A stretch of DNA of 64,000 bases from Bacillus manliponensis (GCF_000712595.1 NZ_JOTN01000013.1:62001-126000), one strand, 5' to 3'; shown: positions 54,103 through 63,710, counted from the stretch's first letter. Notes: generated from the letters alone by a model not told the origin. A program made the numbers and translations.

Positions 54103-56847
54103 TTATTTAAAATCTTCAAATAGTGGATCATTCATATAGTTCAATTTATTCTCTTCGTTGGAATTAGAATTTTTAAGTTTATCTTCGTTTTCTTCTACTT
54201 TTGTAACAGTAGAACTGGAATTAATGTCTTGTATTACAGACTGGTAGAATGAATATTCATCATTTGGTAATACAGTCTCTTTAGGCTCTAATGTACTTTG
54301 TTCTAGTTCATCAGTATTTTTATGTTCAATGGTTTCCACATGAGAATGTTTAGATATATCCGCTATGTCCGATGTATTCGTTTCTTGCGGTATATCCAGT
54401 ACATCAGACACATCCGTTATTTCGGATATATCCGCCATATCTGATATGTCCCTTATTTCTGGCATATCTACTATATTCATTTCTTTTGGTGTGTTTAATA
54501 TATCTGATACATCAGATACATCTGTCATCTTAGTTATATCTGTTATATTCGATGCAGCTGCTATATCTGATATAGCAGAGTTTTCAATTGAATCACTTTG
54601 TCTACGTTTTTTTAAATCATCTATAGCTTGAAGGATCTCAGTTGGATTATCAGTCTCAGTAGGAAGAGAAGATACCTTTGGGCCATGTATTAATTTACGA
54701 CGATCATCTAGCCAGATGTTGAGCTTTTCTGGGTCTGTTTGAATTATAGCTTTAATAAACTCCTTATTTAATACAAAGTTTGAAGTGATTTGCTGTACAG
54801 GCTGTACACTATTATTTTTCACTATACGCACTGCACAAATAAATGCTCCTTGATTCATAATATCTGCCGGTGACATAACATCTTCTTTTGTTTTTTGATA
54901 AGAAGCTCCCATTCGACTTTCCGGACTATCCTGAAGTGGTGATATTGATTGTTCTGAATCACTTTGTGCAAAAGTTTCTTTTTGACCAAACAACTTTGAG
55001 AAGATTTCTGCATCATATGGTGTAGCATCTCCAAAAATCATCTTGTTACGGAAGCTACCTAAAAGTGTAAACATGAAGTGTTCTGAGAAATCTAATGCTA
55101 ATTGAGATAAAGTTTGTGATGCAATTGTAAGAATTAGTTTGTATTTACGCGACTGAGCTGGGAATTCTTTGAAAGGACGCACAACATAATCTGGGAATTC
55201 GTCAACTACTAAGTGATGGTATGGTGAAATGTTTGGTTTTCTTCTAAATACAGCGTTCTGCCTACTCAATAATACGAATTTACCAAGAACATTTGATAGC
55301 TCTGCCAAGTTACCTTTATCGGTATTGACTAATAGAATCCCACCTGCTTCTAAATGAACATCAAAATCAAAATCAGATTTACCAAATAATACGCGTCGTA
55401 TTAACATGTTACTTGCTAAGTCATTTAAGATATTACGTAAACCTTTTACATATTCTGCTTCAGCATCAAAATGGATTGGTTGTCCTCGATATTTACCAGT
55501 CGTATATACCTTTTCCTCACCTTTGTTGTCATGAATTGGTCGAATAGTATTTGCAAACCATTCATCAACACCTTTTATAATTAAGTATTGGTTATATTCA
55601 TCACGTGTATAGTTATTTTGTGAAACAAATTGTGCATGCTTTTCCACTTCTTGTTTTAATTTAATATGCATTTGATGAACAAGTTCTACATCGTTATACA
55701 TATCAATTAAATCATCAAAAATAACATCTTTTGTTGGTTCATGCAGTTTCAAGAGATAAATATGTTGTTTTAGATGGTTACGTTGTGCTTGTTCAAAGAA
55801 CGCGTTATTACTTTCGGATAAGCCAGCGATAACCATTGTAAAAACTTCTGCAACCTTGTCTACAGGACCACGTAATATATTTATACATTTGGTATCAGGA
55901 TTTGATGGATCGATATAAAATATAACCTCTTCCGGTATATTATGAGCTCGACATAACTTATAAACTTTTTGACACAAATCATTAGAAGGCTCAATAACAG
56001 TAATACCCGATAAAAATGTGCCTTTTACTTCTTCAGAATCATAATTTTCATTCAATCGCGCTTGTTCATATTTATTGATATAACGACTCATCCAATGAAG
56101 GTCTTGATTGATGATTGGAATAATTAAACTAGAAGTTTTACCAGAACCAATTGGTCCAATAATGACTTCATTTAAAGTACGGTCTTTTCCATAAACTTTT
56201 ACCATTTCACCGTGTTCCTTATGTGGTCCCAGTGCAATATCAGGATGAACAGGATCTTCCTGTTTATCAAATACTTTAGCTAGTTTTTTATTTTTATATT
56301 CATATTCATTTAACCACTTAAAGAATTCCTCGCGATACCTTAATACATGACCAGCGAACCATAGAGTAAATACAATTACAAATAGCATTGGTACAATCGT
56401 AAAGGTAATTCGTAAATAGAAAAGGTTCCCGACAAGCACCTCCCCTAATGCTGGGTTTACACTGAAGTCAACATTAGCTGCCTTTTGTTCGATATATGGC
56501 ATGAGTTTTGAGTGTATTGGGTTTGTGATGAACCATAAGTAATTTAATTCTACAGCTAGAAAGGTACTAATCAAGATAAGCTGCTTGCCATATTTAAAAT
56601 TAAGCCTCTTCGTTCTGCTATAGAATCGAAAGAGCAGCTCACCAGTTATGAATGCTAAAAACATTGTAACAACACCCCAGTAGTTCGGGGCAATTTCACG
56701 GGTTGGTGGATTAATACATAGCAATAACAACTGTATGTATTGATACAAACCCATTAAGAAAAAGAATAAAAAGCTAAAAAATAGACTACATGTGATTATT
56801 AATGTTGCTTCTTTACTCAAATGTTCTAAACGTTTTTCTAATTTCAT
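54103..56847 (-). CDS. VirD4/TraG-like type IV coupling protein with SDI-repeat tail
   Basis: 914 aa from ATG 56847 behind AGAGGTG. Four N-terminal membrane segments (about residues 16-43, 57-73, 89-106, 143-168) precede the ATPase: Walker A GPIGSGKTSS at 231-240 and Walker B HHLVVDEFPDYV near 545, then FRNKMIFGDATPYDAEIF. This is the motor that recruits the relaxosome to the conjugation channel. The last ~160 residues are disordered, with a run of TDVSDVSDI, RDISDMADISEITDVSDV and TSDIADIS units (about 755-832). A similar SDI run opens the MerR-like protein at 58883. No VirB4 or relaxase with a Tyr motif is in the window. Confidence 0.85.
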   Translation of the reverse strand: MKLEKRLEHLSKEATLIITCSLFFSFLFFFLMGLYQYIQLLLLCINPPTREIAPNYWGVVTMFLAFITGELLFRFYSRTKRLNFKYGKQLILISTFLAVELNYLWFITNPIHSKLMPYIEQKAANVDFSVNPALGEVLVGNLFYLRITFTIVPMLFVIVFTLWFAGHVLRYREEFFKWLNEYEYKNKKLAKVFDKQEDPVHPDIALGPHKEHGEMVKVYGKDRTLNEVIIGPIGSGKTSSLIIPIINQDLHWMSRYINKYEQARLNENYDSEEVKGTFLSGITVIEPSNDLCQKVYKLCRAHNIPEEVIFYIDPSNPDTKCINILRGPVDKVAEVFTMVIAGLSESNNAFFEQAQRNHLKQHIYLLKLHEPTKDVIFDDLIDMYNDVELVHQMHIKLKQEVEKHAQFVSQNNYTRDEYNQYLIIKGVDEWFANTIRPIHDNKGEEKVYTTGKYRGQPIHFDAEAEYVKGLRNILNDLASNMLIRRVLFGKSDFDFDVHLEAGGILLVNTDKGNLAELSNVLGKFVLLSRQNAVFRRKPNISPYHHLVVDEFPDYVVRPFKEFPAQSRKYKLILTIASQTLSQLALDFSEHFMFTLLGSFRNKMIFGDATPYDAEIFSKLFGQKETFAQSDSEQSISPLQDSPESRMGASYQKTKEDVMSPADIMNQGAFICAVRIVKNNSVQPVQQITSNFVLNKEFIKAIIQTDPEKLNIWLDDRRKLIHGPKVSSLPTETDNPTEILQAIDDLKKRRQSDSIENSAISDIAAASNITDITKMTDVSDVSDILNTPKEMNIVDMPEIRDISDMADISEITDVSDVLDIPQETNTSDIADISKHSHVETIEHKNTDELEQSTLEPKETVLPNDEYSFYQSVIQDINSSSTVTKVEENEDKLKNSNSNEENKLNYMNDPLFEDFK

Positions 56848-57065
56848 ATTACACCTCTATCCCTTAATGAACTATTTATTAAAGAGCATGAGAAGCAGCT
56901 CTATAAGCTATAAAGAATGTATTGTAAATCTCCTAGCTTTCAGGCTACACAATAAAAAAAGACAAACGAAAAATGCTATAAATACAGCGTTTTTCGCTTG
57001 TCTTAAAGGATACAAGTTATATTTTGTTGTGTGCGAAATGATTGTAGCAATATATTCAAATAAAA

Positions 57066-58367
57066 TCAATATAATTCAAGGATTTCCCTTTTGGCAGGGT
57101 TAGAATGGTTGGCAGTCCTCATATAAAGTTTCTCAGCTTCGTTTAGTTTTAAGTTTTCGTTTTGTAATGAGAATAAATATGTATCTTTATAGTCACTCAT
57201 TAAAAGCACTTCTCTAGGCTTATCTCTTTTTGGATACATAATAATTAAAGGTAGATTTAAATATCCACTAGACTCTATTCGTGAGTGAATAAGATCATCT
57301 AATTGTGCTATACTACGATATTCATTTTCATGGCCGAAGACAAAATAAAAATCTTTAGTAGCATTTTTATCTGTTCTATAAATACGTCTTAATCCCCCGC
57401 TTACAGAAAGTTTAAAACCATTTACTTTTTCCGCGTATCCATACTTCCAAATAGAATCCCCTACTTGACGTTGGGATAAAGGTTCCAGGATTACATTTGT
57501 ATAATGTTCCCGTTCAAATGTTTGGTTTAAAAGGAATTCAGCGATAACATCTCCAGAGTCTTTTAAAGAACATACAAAGATTTGTAAATTTTCAATGCTC
57601 ATTAATTCATTGTAATATTTTCTCATACGGAATAACAGATTTGAGAGTCTACCATAAGCAGCTGTGTCTGCAATTGGATTAAAGAAAGATCCATCGACAC
57701 CAACAAAAAATACACCAACTTTTTCTGTAGTTTGTTTCGCGTATGAAATGTAATGTTCAATTTTCTCTAATACTTGTTCTAAACCTTCGGTGCTCATATC
57801 CATCTCTATAAAAGCAGACCTATTATGTATTGTAATAAATTCATCAGGAACAAAATTATACGGATTATTCTTAGCATTTATGGATTTTTGAACTAGAAAG
57901 GATCGTAAATCAATGTTGTTTACTATATTAGCATGGTACTCATCTGTTCCATTTTTCACGAGTCCTTCGAGAGCTCTAATTAACACTTCCCTCGATAAAA
58001 CAGCGTGTAAGGATAATCGTTCCGTATGCTTTAGCGAAAAATTCTTTGGTAGATATTGATGTTCTTGTAAAAAACGAATAGTATGCGGCTTTAAAGAATA
58101 AAATGCACGTTTATGTGCTGAATTAGCTTTTGTCTCAATACGTTTAGATAAGATTCCACCATGAGCAGAAAATCTAGTTAATTTAGATTGTATATTTTTC
58201 AAAGACAATATTTTACCTCTAAAAAAGGAATATAATCCTGTAATTTGTTGAGATGTAAGGAATTTTTTATTGTATAAACATGCTAAAACTTTCATATCGA
58301 CATCTTTCAAAACAAACTTTTTATCTCTACTTTTAATTTGAAAATGATAGTGTTTTGATTGCAGCAT
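57066..58367 (-). CDS. Replication-relaxation-family protein (candidate transfer/relaxosome factor)
   Basis: 433 aa from ATG 58367 behind AGGAGGC. The N-terminal winged helix (KDVDMKVLACLYNKKFLTSQ and QITGLY...) followed by SLKPHTIRFLQEHQYLP and an alpha/beta domain with YAKQTTEKVGVFFVGVDGSF fits the replication-relaxation family. In some Gram-positive elements this family lies beside the VirD4-like gene, as here (about 220 bases apart, same strand). Whether it nicks DNA or assists the relaxase is not known from the sequence. Confidence 0.55.
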   Translation of the reverse strand: MLQSKHYHFQIKSRDKKFVLKDVDMKVLACLYNKKFLTSQQITGLYSFFRGKILSLKNIQSKLTRFSAHGGILSKRIETKANSAHKRAFYSLKPHTIRFLQEHQYLPKNFSLKHTERLSLHAVLSREVLIRALEGLVKNGTDEYHANIVNNIDLRSFLVQKSINAKNNPYNFVPDEFITIHNRSAFIEMDMSTEGLEQVLEKIEHYISYAKQTTEKVGVFFVGVDGSFFNPIADTAAYGRLSNLLFRMRKYYNELMSIENLQIFVCSLKDSGDVIAEFLLNQTFEREHYTNVILEPLSQRQVGDSIWKYGYAEKVNGFKLSVSGGLRRIYRTDKNATKDFYFVFGHENEYRSIAQLDDLIHSRIESSGYLNLPLIIMYPKRDKPREVLLMSDYKDTYLFSLQNENLKLNEAEKLYMRTANHSNPAKREILELY

Positions 58368-58576
58368 TGTAATGCCTCCTGTTTAAAAATAAACATAAAT
58401 TAAATTTAAATATTTATATAATCCTAACATAAAATTTACCTGCCTAAACACTATTAAAAATCAACATAAAAAACGGTCTTCAATGGGGTCAAAATGGATA
58501 ACATGAGTCAGGGTAAATTTGGATAGTAAAAATAGTGGCACAAACACTTGATATTAATGGGATTAAACCTGTTTAA

Positions 58577-58700
58577 TTTTTGCCTGTCCTCGGACAGACA
58601 TAGGCATACCAAAACTTTTTTTCAAAAAACACACCTTAAAAACGGTTTGTACACTTTGTTATGGACAGGCAAAAATATTCGATTATAGGCAGGCAAAAAA
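58577..58700. repeat. Inverted/direct repeats between divergent genes (candidate oriT or operators)
   Basis: TTTTTGCCTGTCC at 58577 is the exact inverse of GGACAGGCAAAAA at 58663. A third relative, AGGCAGGCAAAAAA, starts at 58687. A small palindrome TGTCCTCGGACA overlaps the first. The region lies between the divergent starts of the replication-relaxation-like gene and the MerR/coiled-coil gene. There is no gene in 58368-58882. Confidence 0.55.
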
Positions 58701-58882
58701 CAAAAAAGTACTGATACTAACATGTTCATAATGTAACAGAAAAAGAAATAGTATAATGACAAGTTCTACCTTGTATACATTATGAATTTTTACGTCGAAA
58801 TATCTCAAAATAATACGAACGATAAGGATAGGTAATTTCTTCTAAACTATCGAATTGTAATATACAAGGAGGGATAACCGTT

Positions 58883-59539
58883 ATGTCCAATACAACAGTT
58901 ATAACAAGTGAAGATCATAACTGGGATTCTAAAGATATAGAGGATATAAGTGATATAAGTGATATAAGTGATATATCTTTTACAGTGACTCAGGCAGCAA
59001 ATACATTAAAGATGAAGGTTCCAACTTTTAAGAAATACTATAATTTAATTGAGAAAATGTCTGATTACAAATTTCACAGAAGTGATCAAGGGCTAGTTAT
59101 GTTTGATAAAGACGATATAGAAATGTTTTTTCGGTTAAAAGAATTGAAAAAAGTACCTAAGATTACATTGGAAAAGGCTTGTGAAGTACTTATTGAAGAA
59201 TATGACCTTTCCATTTCAACGAGTCAGTTTTCATCACACCACAACGGCCCATCCCATGAACTATATGAAATTGTACGTGAGCAAGGTAAATTACTAAACC
59301 ATCAAGGACAGTTACTCAAAGAAATAACCATACAACTTCAGGAAAATAAAAAGGAAACCCCTATCCTAATTGAAGAAGCAGTTAAAAAGAAACAAAAGGA
59401 AATGGAGTCTTCAAGAGATGAACAATTAATGCTTGTGTTAAGGGAGATCCAGTCAGTAAAGAAAGAAATGGCAAGTAACAAAAGTAGACTAAGTATCTGG
59501 AAAAGTATTAAACAATTGTTCGGATTAGATAAAAAGTGA
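58883..59539 (+). CDS. MerR-type HTH and coiled-coil protein (TubY-like) with SDI repeat
   Basis: 218 aa from ATG 58883 behind AAGGAGGG. Residues 21-32 are a run of (S)DI units encoded by a nine-base tandem repeat (GATATAAGT). Residues 33-85 form a MerR-like HTH (FTVTQAANTLKMKVPTFKKY). A long coiled coil covers ~125-195, and the C-terminal RLSIWKSIKQLFGL looks like an amphipathic membrane-binding helix. TubY proteins of tubulin-type partition loci have this HTH plus coiled-coil plus terminal helix design. It lies just before the candidate tubC. Confidence 0.6.
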   Translation: MSNTTVITSEDHNWDSKDIEDISDISDISDISFTVTQAANTLKMKVPTFKKYYNLIEKMSDYKFHRSDQGLVMFDKDDIEMFFRLKELKKVPKITLEKACEVLIEEYDLSISTSQFSSHHNGPSHELYEIVREQGKLLNHQGQLLKEITIQLQENKKETPILIEEAVKKKQKEMESSRDEQLMLVLREIQSVKKEMASNKSRLSIWKSIKQLFGLDKK

Positions 59540-59569
59540 CTCAAAGAGTTATATTTATCTAATCTTATT

Positions 59570-59990
59570 TTTTAGAATCTTAATATAGAGTCTATAATAA
59601 CACTCTCTATAAAAATCATCTTATTATATCGGATTATACATGACTAATAAACAAGCTTGTATCTAAGGCTAACTATAAGAATCTAAATTAAGAGTCCTTT
59701 TATAGAGTCTATAAAAATATATAGTTATATAATACAGTATAAATCAATAGGAACTTTATTCTATATGAATAGCATTGCCTTAAACTATGAAACTTATACT
59801 GTTCTACTATGAAAATTTCAATATAATAAACTTGTGATTCTTGTAGAATCTTAATATAGAGTCTATATTAAGAAACGTCTTTAAAAGGCTATTATATATA
59901 GGTTTAAAGTATTTTATATACTAAAAAAAATGTATATTTTTTAGTCAGAGTCTTGTATTAGACGCTATAAAGAGATATTATAGATATAAG
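59570..59990. repeat. Candidate tubC centromere iterons
   Basis: Non-coding 480 bases upstream of tubR. The palindrome-like core TATAGAGTCTATA occurs three times (59585-59597, 59702-59714, 59856-59868). At the first and third sites it is preceded by the same AGAATCTTAA. Related AGAGTCTTGT and AGACGCTATAAAG lie at 59947-59970, and AAGAGTCC at 59690. Such repeats directly upstream of tubR are where TubR binds in type III partition systems. Confidence 0.65.
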
Positions 59991-60027
59991 AAAATTATTC
60001 CTATTAATTCAGAAAGGAGCGAATTGA

Positions 60028-60453
60028 TTGGACAGCAGATTAAATGAGAAACATATTTCATGTAAATTCACAAATGAAATTACAGAAGTGTTTTATGACA
60101 TTATTATGAATGACGAAGTATTAAAAGAAGTCTTTCTATTTATTGCAAAAACACTTGTTGCTAATGAAAGAAACGGTAATCCATCTACCGGGGTAATTAT
60201 TAACGATATAACTGAAAATGTAGTCCTTACACGTCAAGTGCGTGTTAAAAAAGGAAAATCATATATTTATGAGTCATCGAAGACTAACATACATAGAAAA
60301 ACAGCTGAAAAGCATGTAGATATGCTTTTAGCAATGTCACTTATTTATTACAAAGACTTGAAGCCCTATAAGTTTTTAAATTTAACTGTTCGAGGTAAGC
60401 AAGTCTTAAAGAAATTTGTTACGGAATATCAATCAAAAAAGGAGAATGAATAA
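60028..60453 (+). CDS. tubR: TubR-like winged-helix centromere-binding protein
   Basis: 141 aa from TTG 60028 behind AAAGGAG. A helical N-terminal half is followed by a winged-helix segment (TNIHRKTAEKHVDMLLAMSL and IYYKDLKPYKFLNLTVRGKQ), matching the small TubR adaptors in fold and size. It precedes tubZ by two bases, the canonical tubRZ order. It is expected to bind the 59.57-59.99 kb iterons, repress its own operon and link plasmid DNA to TubZ filaments. Confidence 0.7.
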   Translation: MDSRLNEKHISCKFTNEITEVFYDIIMNDEVLKEVFLFIAKTLVANERNGNPSTGVIINDITENVVLTRQVRVKKGKSYIYESSKTNIHRKTAEKHVDMLLAMSLIYYKDLKPYKFLNLTVRGKQVLKKFVTEYQSKKENE

Positions 60454-60455
60454 TA

Positions 60456-61922
60456 ATGGCTAAAGAATTATTAAATTATAAACCAGCATTAAATCTAACT
60501 GTTGTAGGGTTTGGACAAGCCGGAAATCGCATTGCAGATCGTTTTGCTGCGATTAAGCAGAACGGAAAATCGTTATACAATTGTTTAGCGCTAAATAGTA
60601 ATAATGGTGACTTATTAGAACTTAAAAACATTCCAGACGAGAATAAATTATCTCTAGGTTTAGGAGGATTAGGTAAAAATCCTGAAAAAGCCATTAATAT
60701 TTTAGAAGAAAATCCAAAAGTAAAAGAGGAATTGAAGAGTTTTATTGCTAACCAGGTTAGACCTTCTGATGATTTAGTTTTATTTGTAGCTGGTCTGGGT
60801 GGTGGAACAGGTACATCTACAATTGTAAAAGCAATCGAAGAATTTTATGAGTATCATATCAAGCCAACAATAATGACTGAATTACGCGCACTATTAACAT
60901 CAGCCCCAGCAGAACATCGTGCAGATAAGGCACAAATCGCTAGATATCAAGTTGAAGCAATGAGAAGAGCTAGAGAAAAACATGCTAAAATTGGGATTGT
61001 TGTTACACTACCAGTACGTTCCGATGGCCCGGATGTACTTCGTCAAGTAAATGCATTTGCACAGCGAATTTGGGATTTTTCTAAAAAAGAGAAAAATGGT
61101 ATTGCATTTGTAAACTTTATAGACAATCAATACTTATCAGATGAATTTAAGGCTTTAAATGAAGCAACAAAGGCTGAGATTGGTGTTAACAATGCTCGCG
61201 ACTACGCTAATAAGAGGTTTGTAGACCTTTTCCATGAAATAAATATCTCTCCAAGTGTTGGTGGCACATCAGTTATTTTAGATAAAGAAGACTTTAAACG
61301 TGTTTTATTAGAGCATAAAGGCTGTTTAGTTCTAAATAAAACTGGAAAGCCAACTAATGAAGTAACAAACAACAAAGCTATAACTGATATGTTTAATGAG
61401 TCAATCAAAGGAAGTGCCCTACATCAACCGATTCAATTAATACGTGAAGAAAATGGACAAAAAATCGTTTCTAAAGTACATCATGTTGGTTTATTGGCAA
61501 TTTTAGACCCAAATCAAAATCTAGGAAGCTCTTTTATTGATGATGCAAAAGATGCTGTAGTAGAAAGTCTTCCAATTAACGGTACTGTTTTCTCTGGTTA
61601 CTTAGAACTTAAAAATGATTATGAATCAAGTGTATATACATTCTATAAGACTGAAGGATTACCAGAAAGACTAGCAAAAGGCTTGGTTGAGGAATTTAAA
61701 GAGTTTCAAGATAAACAAAATCAATTGATTTTCGAAGAATCTTCCATTGCAACAATTGCTGCTACAAGTGAATCTGAATTTGATATTGAATTAGATCTAG
61801 ATTTATTAGATGGTTTGGATGTAGATATCAATTCTGAAAACGAAAAAGATAAAAATATTAATCAAAGCGTAGAGGATATTCTTGCTGACATTGATTTAGA
61901 TGATATTAAAGATTTAGATTAA
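60456..61922 (+). CDS. tubZ: TubZ, tubulin/FtsZ-like GTPase for plasmid segregation
   Basis: 488 aa. The tubulin-superfamily GTPase is unmistakable: VVGFGQAGNRIADRF at residues 17-30, the GLGGGTGTSTI G-box at 114-123, and the SNNGDL and LPVRSDGPDVLRQ loops. Length and spacing fit TubZ of B. thuringiensis/B. cereus plasmids. It forms treadmilling filaments that move TubR-tubC. The last ~45 residues are very acidic (FDIELDLDLLDGLDVDI; ILADIDLDDIKDLD). In characterised TubZ the tail contacts TubR and contains basic residues, so this tail is a notable variant. Confidence 0.9.
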   Translation: MAKELLNYKPALNLTVVGFGQAGNRIADRFAAIKQNGKSLYNCLALNSNNGDLLELKNIPDENKLSLGLGGLGKNPEKAINILEENPKVKEELKSFIANQVRPSDDLVLFVAGLGGGTGTSTIVKAIEEFYEYHIKPTIMTELRALLTSAPAEHRADKAQIARYQVEAMRRAREKHAKIGIVVTLPVRSDGPDVLRQVNAFAQRIWDFSKKEKNGIAFVNFIDNQYLSDEFKALNEATKAEIGVNNARDYANKRFVDLFHEINISPSVGGTSVILDKEDFKRVLLEHKGCLVLNKTGKPTNEVTNNKAITDMFNESIKGSALHQPIQLIREENGQKIVSKVHHVGLLAILDPNQNLGSSFIDDAKDAVVESLPINGTVFSGYLELKNDYESSVYTFYKTEGLPERLAKGLVEEFKEFQDKQNQLIFEESSIATIAATSESEFDIELDLDLLDGLDVDINSENEKDKNINQSVEDILADIDLDDIKDLD

Positions 61923-61940
61923 ATTAATGATTAACCTTGT

Positions 61941-61987
61941 ACATATCGGATATAACCAAATTTCAGTATTATATCCGATATGTTTTT
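61941..61987 (+). terminator. Terminator of tubRZ
   Basis: ACATATCGGATATA pairs perfectly with TATATCCGATATGT, followed by TTTT. Confidence 0.9.
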
Positions 61988-62029
61988 ATATAATCGTTTC
62001 CTAAAAATTGGTGAAAGATAGAATAAAAT

Positions 62030-62067
62030 AAAGAAAGGCTAATGTTTTGATACATTAGCCTTTCTTT
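62030..62067. terminator. Terminator between converging genes
   Basis: AAAGAAAGGCTAATG pairs perfectly with CATTAGCCTTTCTTT around TTTTGATA. Confidence 0.9.
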
Positions 62068-62074
62068 ATTTGTC

Positions 62075-62926
62075 TTACATTAGTTGTTTTAACCTTGATT
62101 CAAAGTGTGTGTTAATGTAATTATTAATGAACTGTTGCCTCGCTGCACTATTTTCAATTTGCTTCTTGAAAATAAATCCAATTTGATTATATTTTTCTTT
62201 ATCCGGCTTATTATTCCACTCAATTAAGGCTTCTTTCTCTAATTCTGAACGTAATTGATGATAGATTAACATGTCATTAATACGCTTGTCTTTCTGTTCT
62301 GAATCATTAGATTCAGTTTCTTTAGGAAGTTTTTCCACTATTTCAGCCTTAAATTCATTAATTTGTATTTCAACTTGTTTAGATATATTTTCACTTTGTT
62401 TTTCCACTGATTCAGGTAATGATTTTATAAGCTCTAATTGCAAAGTATGGAAACGTTCGGAAACCAACTGTTCAATATACTCTTCTAGATTAGCAATCTT
62501 CTTACTAAAAGGTTCTAAACTCGTCTTTACATACTCTTCAATTTCAAAATGAATTTTACGTTGAAGTGCTTCTACATCGAACACTTCATGGGACTGCTGT
62601 GTTGGTTCCTCTGGATCAGGAAAATCTCTACATGGATACATTACTGGTAATTGGTCAAAGATGGCTTCTATTGACCATTTCTCTTCTCTTTTTTGCTTAA
62701 TAAACAGCCCTATTTTCAAATCTAACTCATCATAAACTTTTTCACCATTAGCAACTCGGTTTATATAGTGTATCTGATTGTTTTCAAGCTGCTTAAACCA
62801 ATTATCCACTGTATTGATATGTTTACCGACTTTTTTAGCAAATTCAGATATTCTCCATACCTCATCATTACGTTTGATACTAGTGTTTGCTTCCGTATGC
62901 TGATAATCTTTGTCTATTGTATTCAA
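62075..62926 (-). CDS. TubY-like MerR-HTH coiled-coil protein
   Basis: 283 aa from TTG 62926 behind AAGGAAGGTG. The MerR-like HTH is at residues ~25-75 (VWRISEFAKKVGKHINTVDN and a Y-DELDLKIGLFIKQ wing). Proline-rich linker at 105-115, then a long coiled coil (LEEYIEQLV, VEKQSENISKQVEIQINEF). The last helix (FINNYINTHFESRLKQLM) is amphipathic. Position downstream of tubZ and the domain order match TubY, which modulates TubZ filaments and regulates the operon. The protein at 58883 is a shorter relative, so the locus has two. Confidence 0.6.
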   Translation of the reverse strand: MNTIDKDYQHTEANTSIKRNDEVWRISEFAKKVGKHINTVDNWFKQLENNQIHYINRVANGEKVYDELDLKIGLFIKQKREEKWSIEAIFDQLPVMYPCRDFPDPEEPTQQSHEVFDVEALQRKIHFEIEEYVKTSLEPFSKKIANLEEYIEQLVSERFHTLQLELIKSLPESVEKQSENISKQVEIQINEFKAEIVEKLPKETESNDSEQKDKRINDMLIYHQLRSELEKEALIEWNNKPDKEKYNQIGFIFKKQIENSAARQQFINNYINTHFESRLKQLM

Positions 62927-63212
62927 ATTTCACACCTTCCTTTTATACACACGATGTCTGGTGCAATGTTATAACTTAAATGTATAGTGATTGCATGCTA
63001 TATGTAATCTACATTGTGGTCTACAAAATAATATAAACATTGGTGTATCAAGGTTTAATAGTTGTTCAACTATCTATTATTATAACAAAAATCTTCTTTT
63101 ATTGTCGTTATGTGTGTGTAAAAAACATAAATAAATGTAATCTATATATGTTCAGTTGACCACATATTGTCTATATGGTGTATACATTCACTCTGTTGTT
63201 GTAGACAATAAA

Positions 63213-63248
63213 TATACTACATGTAGAATACTGACAACATGTAGTATA
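63213..63248. repeat. Inverted repeat, candidate operator of the TubY-like gene
   Basis: TATACTACATGT and ACATGTAGTATA are perfect 12-base arms with a 12-base spacer. Related half-sites (CTACATTGTGG, GTCTACA, GTAGACAA) are scattered through 63005-63210. The region 62950-63250 is otherwise non-coding. Confidence 0.5.
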
Positions 63249-63414
63249 CAAATGTGGAGCGCAATTGTACCTTGGATCACGCGGTGGAACGTTGGTATAT
63301 CAATTTTTTTGTCTTGGCAGAACAAAAAAATATAATTTCAGCATGAGTCCAAAAGCTGAAATTATATTAATTAATATAAATATAACAAATAAGTATTATC
63401 GTTAGAAAAAAGTA

Positions 63415-63444
63415 TTAACAAATATTGTAGTTGTCTGCTACAAT
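63415..63444 (+). promoter_or_regulatory. Candidate sigma-A promoter for the right-edge gene
   Basis: TTAACA at 63415, 18-base spacer, TACAAT at 63439. Transcription would start near 63452, just before the structured leader. Confidence 0.4.
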
Positions 63445-63472
63445 GAAAATTAATTAAATTTGAACAGAAATA

Positions 63473-63710
63473 AAAAAGGTTTCAACTGCCATCGTAGTGT
63501 AGCGCCAACTACCTACGACGGTTTACCGTCCAACCACGGTAAACAACTGACTGTAGAAACCTTGTTTTAACATTTCCTATATATATAATATTTTATTATA
63601 AATGGGATGCTAAAACAAGGTTTCGTAGCATGTTTTTAATGGATTTTTATCATTTTCTATTCCAAGTAAAGGTGTTGTTTACTGTAATTTTACGGTGAAT
63701 AACACCTTTT
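63473..63710. promoter_or_regulatory. Structured leader with possible antisense RNA and attenuator
   Basis: AAGGTTTC at 63476 pairs with GAAACCTT at 63556, enclosing two further hairpins (GTTTACCG/CGGTAAAC and CGTAG/CTACG). The same GAAACCTTGTTTTA (63556) can instead pair with TAAAACAAGGTTTC at 63611, which lies in the loop of ATGCTA/TAGCAT followed by GTTTTT. A last stem, AAAGGTGTT/AACACCTTT at 63668-63709, is followed by a T-rich run. On the minus strand the first stem ends in TTTTTT, so a ~100-base counter-transcript would terminate at about 63470. This layout recalls antisense-controlled rep attenuation. Confidence 0.5.

Noticed and set aside
60028-60453. ParB/ParR-type partition protein
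   Set aside because: The two-base junction with a TubZ gene and the winged-helix size make TubR the better reading; no ParA or ParM ATPase is present.
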